A stretch of 40,075 nucleotides of DNA from Prevotella sp. Its GTDB lineage: Bacteria > Bacteroidota > Bacteroidia > Bacteroidales > Bacteroidaceae. Every line of letters begins with the position of its first letter. Positions within the stretch are counted from its first letter, which is position 1. Of the stretch, positions 24,970-34,330 are shown one piece after another. Made by a program: the position numbers and the translations under genes. The stretch covers positions 1 through 40,075 of the forward strand of contig JAFPME010000028.1 in assembly GCA_017402445.1 (NCBI GenBank), read 5' to 3'. A model generated the notes under the pieces. That model did not search any database. It was not told the origin of the DNA and saw only the letters and a program-made list of their open reading frames with translations.

Positions 24970-25719
24970 CTATTTCTTCTTAGCCTTGTTAATTTTGTCT
25001 TGAAGTGCTTTCAACTCTTCAAACACAGTCGTCCATTCTTCATTATCCCAGGAGGAATTCTCCTCCATCTGCATTCTCTCTTTCCGATAGGCTTCCATGT
25101 CGTCTGTGCTGACATCCATCATCAGCTTGCACTGGTCGAACAGGTGCTTCATGTTTCTCACGAAGCCGCCGCTCATGATGGCGTACGTCATGAAGTTGAA
25201 ATCGAGCGTGCTACCCACTCTGCTGAAGTCATCGATTCTGAGATGGTGGAAGAGAGAATCGCACACCATCGTCTTGTAATGATTGCGGACGCGATAGAAA
25301 TCGGCCACGTTCTCGGTGAAGAACACGTTGCCCACGGTGTTGATGGTTTCGATGTTCGACGAGAAGATACGCTCGGTGGTCTCAGTGTATTCAACAAAGG
25401 GCAACGACACAAGTAGCTCATTGCTTATATTGCTGAACTGCGTGGTGTCTTCAGCCAAGCGCAACTGAAGGTTCATGGAGCGGCGAATCATGGAGTCAGC
25501 CTGCTCGAACGACTGCAGCGAGTTGTACATATCGTACATCACCATCATCACAATCTCGCGCTTCTCCTTTGCTTTCTTGTTGGAATCGACGACGGCCGCC
25601 GTGCCGAACGTCAGGGCAATGGAGATGCTGGTGGCCACTATCGACAGCAGGAGCTGCTTCGCCGTGGACATTCCGCTGCCGCTCTTCAGCGTCTTGGGGG
25701 TGTGCAACTTGATGTTCAT
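24970..25719 (-). CDS. Hypothetical single-pass membrane protein
   Basis: This 249-residue protein has one hydrophobic segment near residues 24-45 (LLLSIVATSISIALTFGTAA), followed by a mostly helical, charged domain rich in Met, Asp and Glu and a lysine-rich tail. The positive residues before the segment suggest an inner-membrane anchor with the bulk outside the cytoplasm. I do not recognise the family. It is the first gene of a pair with the TlpA-like protein (9-base gap). The region 25720-25998 between it and ruvB holds the ruvB promoter. Confidence 0.7.
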   Translation of the reverse strand: MNIKLHTPKTLKSGSGMSTAKQLLLSIVATSISIALTFGTAAVVDSNKKAKEKREIVMMVMYDMYNSLQSFEQADSMIRRSMNLQLRLAEDTTQFSNISNELLVSLPFVEYTETTERIFSSNIETINTVGNVFFTENVADFYRVRNHYKTMVCDSLFHHLRIDDFSRVGSTLDFNFMTYAIMSGGFVRNMKHLFDQCKLMMDVSTDDMEAYRKERMQMEENSSWDNEEWTTVFEELKALQDKINKAKKK

Positions 25720-25960
25720 AATCCTTCTTCATCAGGTATGACAGAAAGCAACATAATGCAAACGACGATGCTATCTGTCTTCAGGTGATACATAACGACG
25801 TGTAAAATTACTCATTATTTGTCGGAAAAAAAGAGAACACATTGCGTTTTAACATCTTTTTTGTGCTTTTTGTCATCATAGCTCTCGACTTTTCGTAACT
25901 TTGCGATAAGAATCGAGAACTTACTTTCACTCGGAAATGAAAAGAAAAGCAAGCTTTCCT

Positions 25961-25991
25961 TTTGCGTTTCGCTCGTTTATTCGTAACTTTG
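25961..25991 (+). promoter_or_regulatory. Promoter of ruvB
   Basis: TTTG (25961-25964) and TAACTTTG (25984-25991) are separated by exactly 19 bases, eight bases before the ATG at 25999, so the transcript is nearly leaderless. A second TAACTTTG upstream near 25897 lacks a well-spaced -33 element. Confidence 0.85.
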
Positions 25992-25998
25992 CAGCACA

Positions 25999-27033
25999 AT
26001 GAACGAAGAATTTGACATCAGGCAAGAACGCCTGTCATCGGCAGAAAAAGACTTCGAGAACGCCCTGAGGCCGTTGAAGTTCGACGACTTCAGCGGTCAG
26101 AAGAAGGTGGTAGAGAATCTGGAAGTGTTCGTCGAGGCAGCCAAATACCGCGGCGAGCCGCTCGACCACACGCTGCTGCACGGTCCGCCAGGACTGGGCA
26201 AGACGACGCTGTCGAACATCATCGCCAACGAACTGGGCGTGGGATTCAAGATAACAAGCGGCCCGGTGCTCGACAAACCAGGCGACCTGGCAGGCATCCT
26301 GACGTCGCTGGAGACGAACGACGTGCTCTTCATCGACGAGATACACCGTCTGTCACCCGTCGTCGAGGAGTATCTCTACTCGGCCATGGAGGATTATCGC
26401 ATCGACATCATGATTGACAAAGGACCGTCGGCGCGCTCCATACAGATTGACCTGAATCCCTTCACGCTCGTCGGGGCCACCACGCGTAGCGGTCTGCTGA
26501 CGGCTCCGCTGCGTGCACGCTTCGGAATCAACATGCACCTGGAGTACTACGAGCCCGAGACGTTGCAGAAAATACTGAAGCGGTCGGCCTATATCCTGAA
26601 GGTTCCCATCACCGACGAGGCTGCCATGGAGATAGCACGACGCTCGCGCGGCACGCCACGTATTGCCAATGCGCTGCTGCGCCGCGTGCGCGACTTCGCT
26701 CAGGTGAAGGGCAACGGCAGCATTGACATGCGCATCACGCAGATTGCCCTGCAGGCACTGAATATCGACCAGTACGGACTCGACGAGATAGACAACAAAA
26801 TCCTGCTTACCATCATCGACAAGTTCAAGGGCGGACCCGTCGGCGTGGGCACCATCGCCACAGCCATCGGCGAGGATACAGGCACTGTAGAGGAGGTCTA
26901 CGAGCCCTTCCTCATCATGGAAGGCTTCATCAAGCGCACGCCACGCGGCCGAATGGTGACCGAACTGGCTTATCAGCACTATGGCCGCAACCCTTACACG
27001 GGCAACATCATGGAGCCAGGACTCTTCGATTAG
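25999..27033 (+). CDS. ruvB: Holliday junction branch migration helicase RuvB
   Basis: This 344-residue AAA+ motor drives branch migration of Holliday junctions with RuvA. Walker A GPPGLGKT is at 62-69, Walker B IDEIHR at 112-117, the sensor region is GATTRSGLL, the arginine finger lies in LRARFG, and the winged-helix end is [10 protein letters not shown]. Length and order are normal for the family. It has its own consensus promoter and a strong terminator at 27070, so it appears monocistronic; ruvA and ruvC are not in the window. Confidence 0.98.
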   Translation: MNEEFDIRQERLSSAEKDFENALRPLKFDDFSGQKKVVENLEVFVEAAKYRGEPLDHTLLHGPPGLGKTTLSNIIANELGVGFKITSGPVLDKPGDLAGILTSLETNDVLFIDEIHRLSPVVEEYLYSAMEDYRIDIMIDKGPSARSIQIDLNPFTLVGATTRSGLLTAPLRARFGINMHLEYYEPETLQKILKRSAYILKVPITDEAAMEIARRSRGTPRIANALLRRVRDFAQVKGNGSIDMRITQIALQALNIDQYGLDEIDNKILLTIIDKFKGGPVGVGTIATAIGEDTGTVEEVYEPFLIMEGFIKRTPRGRMVTELAYQHYGRNPYTGNIMEPGLFD

Positions 27034-27069
27034 GCGCCTCCTATCGCTTGCCCAACCACTTCACACTGC

Positions 27070-27119
27070 TTCCGCAGGCATCGGTTTCACTGGAAGCTGA
27101 TGCCTGCGGAAATTTTTTT
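27070..27119. terminator. Bidirectional terminator after ruvB, with adjacent palindrome
   Basis: TTCCGCAGGCATC (27070-27082) and GATGCCTGCGGAA (27099-27111) form a perfect 13-bp stem followed by seven T. Directly after it, CGTTATGACG (27120-27129) and CGTCATAACG (27144-27153) form a second inverted repeat without a T tract. Confidence 0.9.
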
Positions 27120-27219
27120 CGTTATGACGGAATAACGTAATAACGTCATAACGATAAAAGAAAATGAGACTTCACCCAACCATTGTACGGCCGATTCTGT
27201 TCGCCAGAACGCCGCCCGG

Positions 27220-27753
27220 TCATATCGCCACGCCGACATGGAAGCCGAGCGAAGGCCCAAGGGTGGGCCCAACGAAGAGGTTCGACTTGCCCCAAAGGCG
27301 CAGCGACAGGCCCGGCTGCCAGCTGATGAGCCAGCCCACGCTGCCTTTTTGCGACACGGCGGGATCGTCGGAGTTGGCCTCGTAGACACATCGCCCGCCC
27401 AACATGAGGTCGCTATAGAGCGAGAGACGCCGGTTGCGGTCGAGCGGCAGGTAGTAACGATGGTAGGCGAAGAAGCGGAAATGGTAGTCGTCGGCCGGCA
27501 CCGCGTCGTAGTATTTGGTGCCAAGTCCGACGCCTACACCCAGAACAAGATTGGATGCGAAGCGCACACCGCCTGTTATATCGGTAAACTTGTAGCCGAT
27601 TTGTACGCCGCTACGGATGCTGAACTCCGGCATCAGACTGCTGTTGCTGCAGCGATAGGGTTCATTCACTCGGACTGAATCAGGCTGATTGGCCTGTGCA
27701 CTGACAGAAAATGCCGTCAGGACAGCCATGATTGCGATTCGGATTTTTTTCAT
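27220..27753 (-). CDS. Small outer-membrane beta-barrel-like protein
   Basis: This 177-residue protein has a signal peptide (MKKIRIAIMAVLTAFSVSAQA) and a beta-rich body with glycine-aromatic alternation, as in small porin-like barrels. An upstream ATG at 27771 is also possible (MMNKQP). There is no assigned family. It converges on ruvB across the shared terminator. Confidence 0.7.
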   Translation of the reverse strand: MKKIRIAIMAVLTAFSVSAQANQPDSVRVNEPYRCSNSSLMPEFSIRSGVQIGYKFTDITGGVRFASNLVLGVGVGLGTKYYDAVPADDYHFRFFAYHRYYLPLDRNRRLSLYSDLMLGGRCVYEANSDDPAVSQKGSVGWLISWQPGLSLRLWGKSNLFVGPTLGPSLGFHVGVAI

Positions 27754-27854
27754 TGGTTGTTTGTTCATCATCTACCTCTATAACACAAGAAACGCAGAAA
27801 GCTTGCATCCGTGAGCCGTTTTCTTCATGATTCGTGCCATTTATTGCTCTTTTT

Positions 27855-27885
27855 TTTGCCGTATCGAAAAAAAAGAGTATCTTTG
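27855..27885 (+). promoter_or_regulatory. Promoter of coaD-ybeY
   Basis: TTTG (27855-27858) and TATCTTTG (27878-27885) are 19 bases apart, six bases before the ATG at 27892. This fixes the coaD start there rather than at the upstream frame opening at 27811. Confidence 0.85.
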
Positions 27886-27891
27886 CAACGT

Positions 27892-28329
27892 ATGAGAACA
27901 GGAATATTCGTGGGCAGTTTTGACCCCTTTACCATCGGACACGACAACGTCGTGCGCCGTGCACTGCCGCTCTTCGACCGCCTCATCATCGGTATCGGCG
28001 TCAACGAGCGTAAACAATGTCTTCAGGATGCCGATACACGCAAGCGGAAGATACAGGAACTCTACCGCAACGAGTCGCGCATCACGGTGAAGACCTACTC
28101 AGACCTCACCATCGACTTTGCCAAACGAGAGAAAGCGGACTTCATCGTGAAAGGCGTCCGCTCAGCAAAAGACTTTGAATACGAGCGCGAACAGGCCGAC
28201 ATCAACCGCCGCCTGGGCGACATTGAGACGCTGTTGCTCTTCGCCGAGCCGGGTCTTGAGGCTGTCAGCTCGTCGCTGGTGCGCGAACTGGTGCACTTCG
28301 GAAAGGATGTGAGACAGTTTCTTCCCTGA
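27892..28329 (+). CDS. coaD: Phosphopantetheine adenylyltransferase
   Basis: This 145-residue enzyme makes dephospho-CoA from phosphopantetheine and ATP, the penultimate step of CoA synthesis. The nucleotidyltransferase motif GSFDPFTIGH is at 8-17, and the C-terminal VSSSLVREL matches the ISSTxVR signature. It is a little shorter than E. coli CoaD (159) but has all motifs. ybeY follows 24 bases later, probably on the same transcript. Confidence 0.95.
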   Translation: MRTGIFVGSFDPFTIGHDNVVRRALPLFDRLIIGIGVNERKQCLQDADTRKRKIQELYRNESRITVKTYSDLTIDFAKREKADFIVKGVRSAKDFEYEREQADINRRLGDIETLLLFAEPGLEAVSSSLVRELVHFGKDVRQFLP

Positions 28330-28353
28330 TACATCAACCGTAAGCGTTAGAAA

Positions 28354-28779
28354 ATGATTACCTATAATACCGACGGCGTGAAAATGCCGAAGATCAAGAA
28401 GCGCGACACGACGGCCTGGATTCGCGCCGTAGCCGCCTCGTACGGAAAGAAAGTGGGCGAAGTGGGCTATATGTTCGTCGACGACGAGAAGATTCTGGAG
28501 GTGAACCGCGAATATCTGGGCCACGACTACTACACCGACATCATCACCTTCGACTACGACGAAGGCGATGTGCTCAACGGCGACCTCGTCATCTCGCTCG
28601 ACACGGTGCGCACCAACGCCGAACAGTTCGGCAAGAGCTACGAAGAAGAGCTCCACCGCGTCATCATCCACGGCATCCTGCACCTCTGCGGCCTTAACGA
28701 CAAGGGTCCGGGCGAGCGCGAAATCATGGAAGAAGCCGAAAACCGTGCACTGGCCCTGCGCAACGACCGCAAGGGTTAG
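28354..28779 (+). CDS. ybeY: rRNA maturation endoribonuclease YbeY
   Basis: This 141-residue protein carries the zinc motif HGILHLCGLND (H-G-x-L-H-L-x-G-x-x-D), characteristic of YbeY, which processes 16S rRNA 3' ends and helps ribosome quality control. The N-terminal region NREYLGHDYYTDIITFDYDE is also typical. It is second in the coaD operon and ends before a hairpin at 28896. Confidence 0.95.
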   Translation: MITYNTDGVKMPKIKKRDTTAWIRAVAASYGKKVGEVGYMFVDDEKILEVNREYLGHDYYTDIITFDYDEGDVLNGDLVISLDTVRTNAEQFGKSYEEELHRVIIHGILHLCGLNDKGPGEREIMEEAENRALALRNDRKG

Positions 28780-28895
28780 GCTTCCCGCCAGCCTTTCCGT
28801 CGCATGGTATGCGGCGTCTGCATAGTCTGGAAGAAGAAAGGGGAAAAGAAGAAGGTTCTCGTTTGAAAAGAGCAGAAACACTCATCATAAAGAAT

Positions 28896-28939
28896 TGCGG
28901 CGCGAAGCACTGTCTGCCAGTTGCCTCGCGCCGCATTTT
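28896..28939. terminator. Terminator between ybeY and the S41 protease gene
   Basis: TGCGGCGCGA (28896-28905) and TCGCGCCGCA (28926-28935) form a 10-bp stem followed by TTTT; convergent genes flank it. Confidence 0.8.
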
Positions 28940-28951
28940 CTTGTTTCGTAC

Positions 28952-30577
28952 TCACTGCTGAATCACTTCGAGCGCACGTTGCACGATGTCGTTCCGCTCG
29001 TTCATGATCTGGAAATATTCACTCATATCCCACAGGTCGCGCGCCACAAGAGCCTTGAGCTGCAGGCGCAGATAGGGCAGCGTTCGCTGCAGTTCGTCGT
29101 CGTCCTTGGGTTTCACTTTTTCCTTCTCGGCATCAACCAGAATCGTATCGATGAGTGTCTGCGGTACTTCAAATTCTCGGTTGAACAGCTCGAAGCTCTT
29201 GTACTTATTCCTGAGCTGCTTGCGGTTGTTGTCGATGTAGCGCAGGTTGTTGTTGATGATGATGTTCTTGGCTGCCAACTGACGGTGGAAGCGCGTATAT
29301 TGAAGCGTGTCCAGGGGCACGAACTCGTCGGGCATGATGCCGCCGCCGCCGTAGACGGTGCGGTGCTTGCGCAGCGTTTCGTAGCGCAGCGAGTCGCTGA
29401 AGTGTATGCTGTCACGGTTGGTCAGCTCACCGTGCTTCAGACGGTTCTCGAAATCCTGCTCGTACTCCTTCAGCTCACCTTTCTTGTACGGCTTCTGAAT
29501 GCAGCGACCCGAAGGCGTATAATAGTGAGCCACGGTCAGACGGATCATCGACTCGTCGGGCAAGTCGATAGGACGCTGCACGAGCCCCTTGCCGAAGGAG
29601 CGCCTGCCGACCACTATTCCGCGGTCCTGATCCTGTATGGCACCGGTTACAATCTCTGCCGCCGACGCCGAGAATTCGTTGACGAGCACCACGACGCGGC
29701 CCTTCTTCAGCGAACCTGATCCGTCAGCAAGATAGTCGCGGCGCTTCTGCTTGTTGCCTTCCGTGTAGACGATGAGGTCGTTGTCCTCAAGAAACTCGTT
29801 GGCAATGCGCACGGCAGCCTCCAGATAGCCTCCACCGTTCTCTTGCAAGTCCAGTATAAGACTCTCCATGCCCTGCTCCTGCAGTGTGGCCAGACCTGCC
29901 ATGAACTCCGTATAGGTGGTGGCACCGAAGTTCTCAATGCGGATGTAGCCTACGCCGGGGCGTATCATGTAGACAGCATCGATGCTCTTCACGGGAATCT
30001 TGTCGCGCGTCACGGTGAAAAAGAGCGTCTCAGCCACCGAACGGCGCTTGATGCCCAGCTTTACCTTCGTGCCACGAGGACCGCGCAGCCGCTTCATAAT
30101 CTCGTTTCGCGGCATCTTCACACCGGCAATGGACGTGTCGTTGACCGTAATGATGCGGTCGCCGGCAAGGATTCCTACCTTCTCCGACGGTCCTTTCGTA
30201 GTGGGCTGGATGACGAGCAGCGTGTCGTCAATCATGTTGAACTGCACGCCGATGCCGTCGAAGTTGCCCTGCAGCGGTTCGTTCAGTGCTTTCACCTCCT
30301 GCGGTGTGGAGTAGCTGCTGTGCGGGTCGAGCTCTTTCAGCATGCCGCGTATGGCGTCTTCCACGAGTTTTTCCTCGTTGACGGAGTCCACGTAGAGGTT
30401 GTTGATGGCCATCTCAGCATATTGCAGCTTGCTCATGGGCGAGTTCTTGCCCAGGTTGATGCGGAACTGGGCTGATGTCTCCAATGATAAGCATAGGAGC
30501 AGGAGACCCACCCCCACCCTCCCTATGAGGGAGGGAGCGATTAGCCATTTCAGATAAGATAAGGTGTTCTTAAACAT
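28952..30577 (-). CDS. S41 C-terminal processing protease with repeat-altered signal peptide
   Basis: This 541-residue periplasmic serine protease of the CtpA/Prc family has a PDZ domain (about 85-175) and a catalytic core with S305 in NEFSASAAEI and K330 in FGKG, the expected 25 residues apart. It trims unfolded or tagged proteins in the periplasm. Residues 14-25 (APSLIGRVGVGL) of the signal peptide are encoded entirely by a GC-rich palindromic repeat (30505-30538), so the hydrophobic core is extended and contains Gly and Arg. A shorter signal peptide would remain if the repeat were removed in frame. The gene is downstream of the DUF559 relic and parE. Confidence 0.92.
   Translation of the reverse strand: MFKNTLSYLKWLIAPSLIGRVGVGLLLLCLSLETSAQFRINLGKNSPMSKLQYAEMAINNLYVDSVNEEKLVEDAIRGMLKELDPHSSYSTPQEVKALNEPLQGNFDGIGVQFNMIDDTLLVIQPTTKGPSEKVGILAGDRIITVNDTSIAGVKMPRNEIMKRLRGPRGTKVKLGIKRRSVAETLFFTVTRDKIPVKSIDAVYMIRPGVGYIRIENFGATTYTEFMAGLATLQEQGMESLILDLQENGGGYLEAAVRIANEFLEDNDLIVYTEGNKQKRRDYLADGSGSLKKGRVVVLVNEFSASAAEIVTGAIQDQDRGIVVGRRSFGKGLVQRPIDLPDESMIRLTVAHYYTPSGRCIQKPYKKGELKEYEQDFENRLKHGELTNRDSIHFSDSLRYETLRKHRTVYGGGGIMPDEFVPLDTLQYTRFHRQLAAKNIIINNNLRYIDNNRKQLRNKYKSFELFNREFEVPQTLIDTILVDAEKEKVKPKDDDELQRTLPYLRLQLKALVARDLWDMSEYFQIMNERNDIVQRALEVIQQ
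30505..30538. repeat. GC-rich palindromic repeat, copy inside the protease signal peptide
   Basis: GACCCACCCCCA is followed by the hairpin CCCTCCC-TAT-GAGGGAGGG and AGC. It is an almost exact inverted copy of 31016-31050 and a relative of 11355-11394. Confidence 0.85.
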
Positions 30578-30603
30578 ATTATTTATTATCGCCGTAATTA
30601 TTG

Positions 30604-30970
30604 TTATTTTAATTGCTCTCTTATTGTATCTAAGACGTTATCTAAATCATTTAGGACCTCTTCGTTACTGAACCTGATAACGTGGTATCCCATCGCTGTC
30701 AGCCAATTCTCGCGCAGCTCATCCGACTCATGTTGTAAGCGGTCTGCATGATATCCGCCATCAACTTCTATGATTAAGCCAAAATCACGACAGAGAAAAT
30801 CCACTATATAATCACCTTGTTATGTGCTGTCGCAGAAACTTGTGCTCCAAAGCGTTACCCTTGAGTTCATCCCAAAGCACTCTTTCTGCTAAGGTCATGT
30901 TGCTTCTGTTTTCTCTTGCAAAGGCTCTCAGCAGTTCATATCGGTCAGGACTCGCTGTCTTGTATTCCAT
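30604..30970 (-). pseudogene. DUF559 (Vsr-fold) nuclease gene, frameshifted
   Basis: The N-terminal part starts at ATG 30970 (MEYKTASPDRYELL) and includes NMTLAERVLWDELKGNALEH and FLRQHI, but ends in a stop near 30812. A one-base shift near 30817 restores the frame as GDYIVDFLCRDFGLIIEVDG, then GGYH to the stop at 30604. Rejoined, it is a normal 122-residue DUF559 protein with the PD-(D/E)XK-type residues D (IVDF) and E-V-D. One frameshift could be a recent mutation or a read error. It sits exactly between two inverted copies of the GC-rich repeat, in the gap between parE and the protease gene. Confidence 0.87.
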
Positions 30971-31015
30971 ATTAATAAACTGATATTCGCAACAAAACAC
31001 TCAAAAAGAGCAATT

Positions 31016-31050
31016 GCTCCCTCCCTCATAGGGAGGGCGGGGGGTGGGTC
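31016..31050. repeat. GC-rich palindromic repeat, copy at the parE stop codon
   Basis: This is the reverse complement of 30505-30538 with a one-base length difference in the lead (CCCCCCG against CCCCCA). Its last base is the outer base of the parE stop codon. Confidence 0.85.
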
Positions 31051-32990
31051 TACAATTCCTCTTCGGGCAGGTCTTCCTCGATGACGAGGTTGTCGATGAT
31101 GAAGTTCTGGCGCTCGGGGGTGTTCTTGCCCATGTAGTATTCGAGCAGTTTCTGCACCTGGTCGTTCTTGTGGAGCGTCACCTGCTCCAGCCGGATGTCG
31201 GGACCGATGAAGTTGGCAAACTCGTCGGGCGAGATTTCGCCGAGACCTTTGAAGCGCGTGATCTCCGGTTCGGGTCCCAAGTCAGCAATCGCCTTCTGCC
31301 GTTCCTCCTCACTGTAGCAGTAGCGGGTGATGAAGTCGAGCTTCTTGCCCTTCGCCTCGTCGGCCTGGGCCACGACTTCCTTGTCCTTGATGCGCGTGCG
31401 GCGGTTGCGTACGCGGAAGAGCGGCGTCTGCAGCACGTAGACATGTCCCTTCTTGATGAGCTCGGGGAAGAACTGTAGGAAGAACGTGATGATGAGCAGT
31501 CGGATGTGCATGCCGTCGACATCGGCATCGGTAGCTACGATGACCTTGTTGTAGCGCAGCGTGTCGAGGCCGTCCTCAATGTCGAGCGCCGCCTGCAACA
31601 GGTTGAACTCCTCGTTCTCGTAGACCACCTTCTTCGTCAGTCCGAAGCAGTTGAGCGGCTTGCCGCGCAGCGAGAAGACGGCCTGTGTGTTCACGTCGCG
31701 GCTCTTGGTGATGCTTCCGCTGGCCGAGTCGCCCTCGGTGATGAAGATACAGGAGTCCTCCTTGCGCTCGTTCTTCACGTCGCTGAAGTGAATGCGGCAG
31801 TCGCGCAGCTTGCGGTTGTGCAGGTTGGCTTTCTTGGCACGCTCGCGTGCCAGCTTCGTCACGCCTGCCATGGCCTTGCGCTCCTTCTCGCTCTCGCTGA
31901 TTTTCTGCAGCATCACGTCGGCCACGTCGGTGTGCTTGTGCAGGTAGTTGTCTACCTCCTGCTTGATGAAGTCGCCCACATACTTGTTCACCGAGACGCC
32001 GTCGGGGCTCATGGTGAGCGATCCGAGCTTGATCTTCGTCTGGCTTTCGAACATCGGTTCCTCCACGTTCACCGCGATGGCGGCCACCAGGCCGTTGCGG
32101 ATGTCAGTGAATTCAAAGTTTTTTCCGCTGTATTCCTTGATGGTTCGGGCGATGTGCTCCTTGAAAGCACTCTGGTGAGTGCCGCCCTGCGTGGTATGCT
32201 GACCGTTGACGAACGAGTGGTACTCCTCGCCGTACTGGTTGGTGTGCGTGAAAGCAATCTCTATGTCCTCACCTTTCAGGTGGATGATGGGATAGATGCC
32301 CTCTGTGGTCATCTGGTCGTTGAGCAGATCCTCCAGTCCGTTGCGGCTGAGGATGCGCCGGCCGTTGTACATGATGGTCAGACCGGTGTTCAGATAGGTG
32401 TAGTTGCGGAGCATCGTCTCCACGATGTCGTCGTGGAAACGGTAGTTCTTGAACAACGTGGCGTCGGGTTCAAAGAAGATGTACGTTCCCGTCTCGTCCT
32501 CCGTGGCCACCGTGCTGTCGGTCTGCAGCACGCCGCGCTCGAACGTCACGCAGCGCATCTGGCCCTCGCGGTAGCTGCGAGCCTCAAAACGCGAGCTCAA
32601 GGCATTCACGGCTTTCACGCCGACACCGTTCAGTCCGACCGACTTCTTGAAAGCCTTCGAGTCGTACTTGCCGCCCGTGTTGAGCACGCTGACGGCCTCG
32701 ACGAGCTTTCCCTGCGGTATGCCGCGGCCATAGTCGCGCACGCTGACACGCAGGTTGTCGTCGATGTCCACCTCGATGCGGCGCCCGGCGTTCATCTTGA
32801 ACTCGTCGATGGAGTTGTCGATTACCTCCTTCAGCAGCACGTAGATGCCGTCCTCGGGCAGCTGTCCGTCGCCCAGACGGCCGATGTACATGCCTGGTCG
32901 GGTGCGCACGTGCTCCATGTCGGAGAGGTGCCTGATGTTGTCGTCGGTATATTCAACCTGTTGGTTCTGCAATGTCTTGTCTTCTTCCAT
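31050..32990 (-). CDS. parE: DNA topoisomerase IV subunit B
   Basis: This 646-residue ATPase subunit acts with ParC to unlink daughter chromosomes. GHKL motifs are [10 protein letters not shown] (N59), DYGRGIP (86-92) and [14 protein letters not shown]; the TOPRIM motifs are [10 protein letters not shown] (E419) and DADVDG. The ATG at 32990 is chosen because AAGGAG lies five bases upstream; an in-frame ATG at 33008 overlaps the preceding stop (TGATG). The gene is thus tightly coupled to the acetyltransferase-like gene. Its stop codon touches the GC-rich repeat at 31016-31050. parC is not in the window. Confidence 0.96.
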   Translation of the reverse strand: MEEDKTLQNQQVEYTDDNIRHLSDMEHVRTRPGMYIGRLGDGQLPEDGIYVLLKEVIDNSIDEFKMNAGRRIEVDIDDNLRVSVRDYGRGIPQGKLVEAVSVLNTGGKYDSKAFKKSVGLNGVGVKAVNALSSRFEARSYREGQMRCVTFERGVLQTDSTVATEDETGTYIFFEPDATLFKNYRFHDDIVETMLRNYTYLNTGLTIMYNGRRILSRNGLEDLLNDQMTTEGIYPIIHLKGEDIEIAFTHTNQYGEEYHSFVNGQHTTQGGTHQSAFKEHIARTIKEYSGKNFEFTDIRNGLVAAIAVNVEEPMFESQTKIKLGSLTMSPDGVSVNKYVGDFIKQEVDNYLHKHTDVADVMLQKISESEKERKAMAGVTKLARERAKKANLHNRKLRDCRIHFSDVKNERKEDSCIFITEGDSASGSITKSRDVNTQAVFSLRGKPLNCFGLTKKVVYENEEFNLLQAALDIEDGLDTLRYNKVIVATDADVDGMHIRLLIITFFLQFFPELIKKGHVYVLQTPLFRVRNRRTRIKDKEVVAQADEAKGKKLDFITRYCYSEEERQKAIADLGPEPEITRFKGLGEISPDEFANFIGPDIRLEQVTLHKNDQVQKLLEYYMGKNTPERQNFIIDNLVIEEDLPEEEL

Positions 32991-33007
32991 GTCTTCTCCT
33001 TCTCTCA

Positions 33008-34159
33008 TCACTTCTGAATGTCCTTGCGGTAGCAGCGGCGCCGCTTGTGGTTGACGGTCTCGAAGTAGCTCCACTGGCCCTGCACGTTCTCGTTCGTCTC
33101 CATCTCCACCTGGCTCTCGCCCCACTTGAAGCCGTACTTCACGTAGCGCGGGATGAGGTCGTAGAACATCAGGGCGTTTGTGCCCTTCGAACGATACTCG
33201 GGCAGCACGCCCAACAGGAGCAGATCCACGCCCTCGGTCTTGTGCATCTTCAGCGCACGGAGCACATGCCACCAGCCGAAAGGCCACAGGCGACCACGCC
33301 GGCATTTCTGCAAGGCGCGCGAGAGCGACGGTATGGTGATGCCAACGCCTACGAGCTTGTTGTCCAGCGACGCGTCCTCGACGAGGGTGATGAGGTCCAG
33401 GTCGGCCATCTTCAGATACATGTTGATGTACTGGTCGATCTGTTTGTCCGACAGCTCGCTGTATCCGTAAAGGTCCTTGAATGTATCATTGATGAGCGCG
33501 AAGATTTTCTTGCCGTATCCGCCCTCGAAGACGTCGGCCTTGCAGAGCTTCTTGATGCGCAAGTGATAACGCTTCTGAATCATCTCGGCAATCTTCCGCA
33601 TCTTGTCAGGGATCTCGTCGGGCACGAAAATCTTGAATTCAACGTAGTCGTTGTCCTTCACTACGCCAGGAATGGCTTCCAGATGCTCGGGGTAGTAGGG
33701 GTAGTTATAGATGGTGGCCATCGTGCCTAACTGGTCGAAGCCCCACGTGAGCATGCCCTCGGGATCCATGTCAGTGAATCCGAGCGGGCCCACGAGCTCC
33801 GTCATGCCCTTCGAGCGACCATAGTCCTCGACGGCTTTCAGCAGTGCCGAGGACACTTCGCGGTCGTCGACGAAATCAATCCATCCGAATCGCACCGACT
33901 TCCTACCCCACCGGGCATTGGCCTTGTTGTTGATGATGGCGGCCACGCGCCCGCAGAGCTTCCCGTCCTTGTAGGCCAGAAAATACTCTGCCTCGCAGAA
34001 GTCGAACGCTGCGTTCTTGTCTTTGCTCAGGGTGTTGATGTCGTCACTGTACAGATTGGGAACGTCGTAGGCGTTGCCTTCATACAAATCGTAGTGAAAC
34101 TCTATGAATTTCTTCAGGTCTGCTTTCGACCTGACCTTTTTAATCTCTACTTCAGCCAT
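33008..34159 (-). CDS. GNAT-like N-acetyltransferase superfamily protein
   Basis: This 383-residue protein is conserved in Bacteroidetes and looks like a GNAT relative: an N-terminal part ([10 protein letters not shown], then [18 protein letters not shown]) and a C-terminal [20 protein letters not shown] segment resembling the acetyl-CoA loop. The substrate is unknown. The ATG at 34159 is used; the one at 34186 lies too close to the -7 element at 34188-34195 to be in the transcript. It is the first gene of the parE operon. Confidence 0.82.
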   Translation of the reverse strand: MAEVEIKKVRSKADLKKFIEFHYDLYEGNAYDVPNLYSDDINTLSKDKNAAFDFCEAEYFLAYKDGKLCGRVAAIINNKANARWGRKSVRFGWIDFVDDREVSSALLKAVEDYGRSKGMTELVGPLGFTDMDPEGMLTWGFDQLGTMATIYNYPYYPEHLEAIPGVVKDNDYVEFKIFVPDEIPDKMRKIAEMIQKRYHLRIKKLCKADVFEGGYGKKIFALINDTFKDLYGYSELSDKQIDQYINMYLKMADLDLITLVEDASLDNKLVGVGITIPSLSRALQKCRRGRLWPFGWWHVLRALKMHKTEGVDLLLLGVLPEYRSKGTNALMFYDLIPRYVKYGFKWGESQVEMETNENVQGQWSYFETVNHKRRRCYRKDIQK

Positions 34160-34187
34160 CTTTTCAATGAAAAGTCTATAATTCATG

Positions 34188-34219
34188 CAAAGTTACGGAA
34201 AAGCAGCGAGATGGGCAAA
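34188..34219 (-). promoter_or_regulatory. Promoter of the GNAT-like-parE operon
   Basis: On the minus strand, TTTG (34219-34216) and TAACTTTG (34195-34188) are 20 bases apart. The position argues for the 34159 start. Confidence 0.8.
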
Positions 34220-34330
34220 AGAAGGCGCAATTATTTCAATTTTTTATCATAACAGATGCGGCAAGGTGCGGCCTGCGGCCTAAATGACAAATAGTAAATG
34301 ACAGATGGTGGATGACGAATGATGCTTCGG

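Noticed and set aside
24124-25416. 430-codon plus-strand frame
   Set aside because: It is antisense to the TlpA-like gene and its partner; histidine-rich with no recognisable domain.
31506-33017. 503-codon plus-strand frame
   Set aside because: It lies opposite parE, which has every expected motif.
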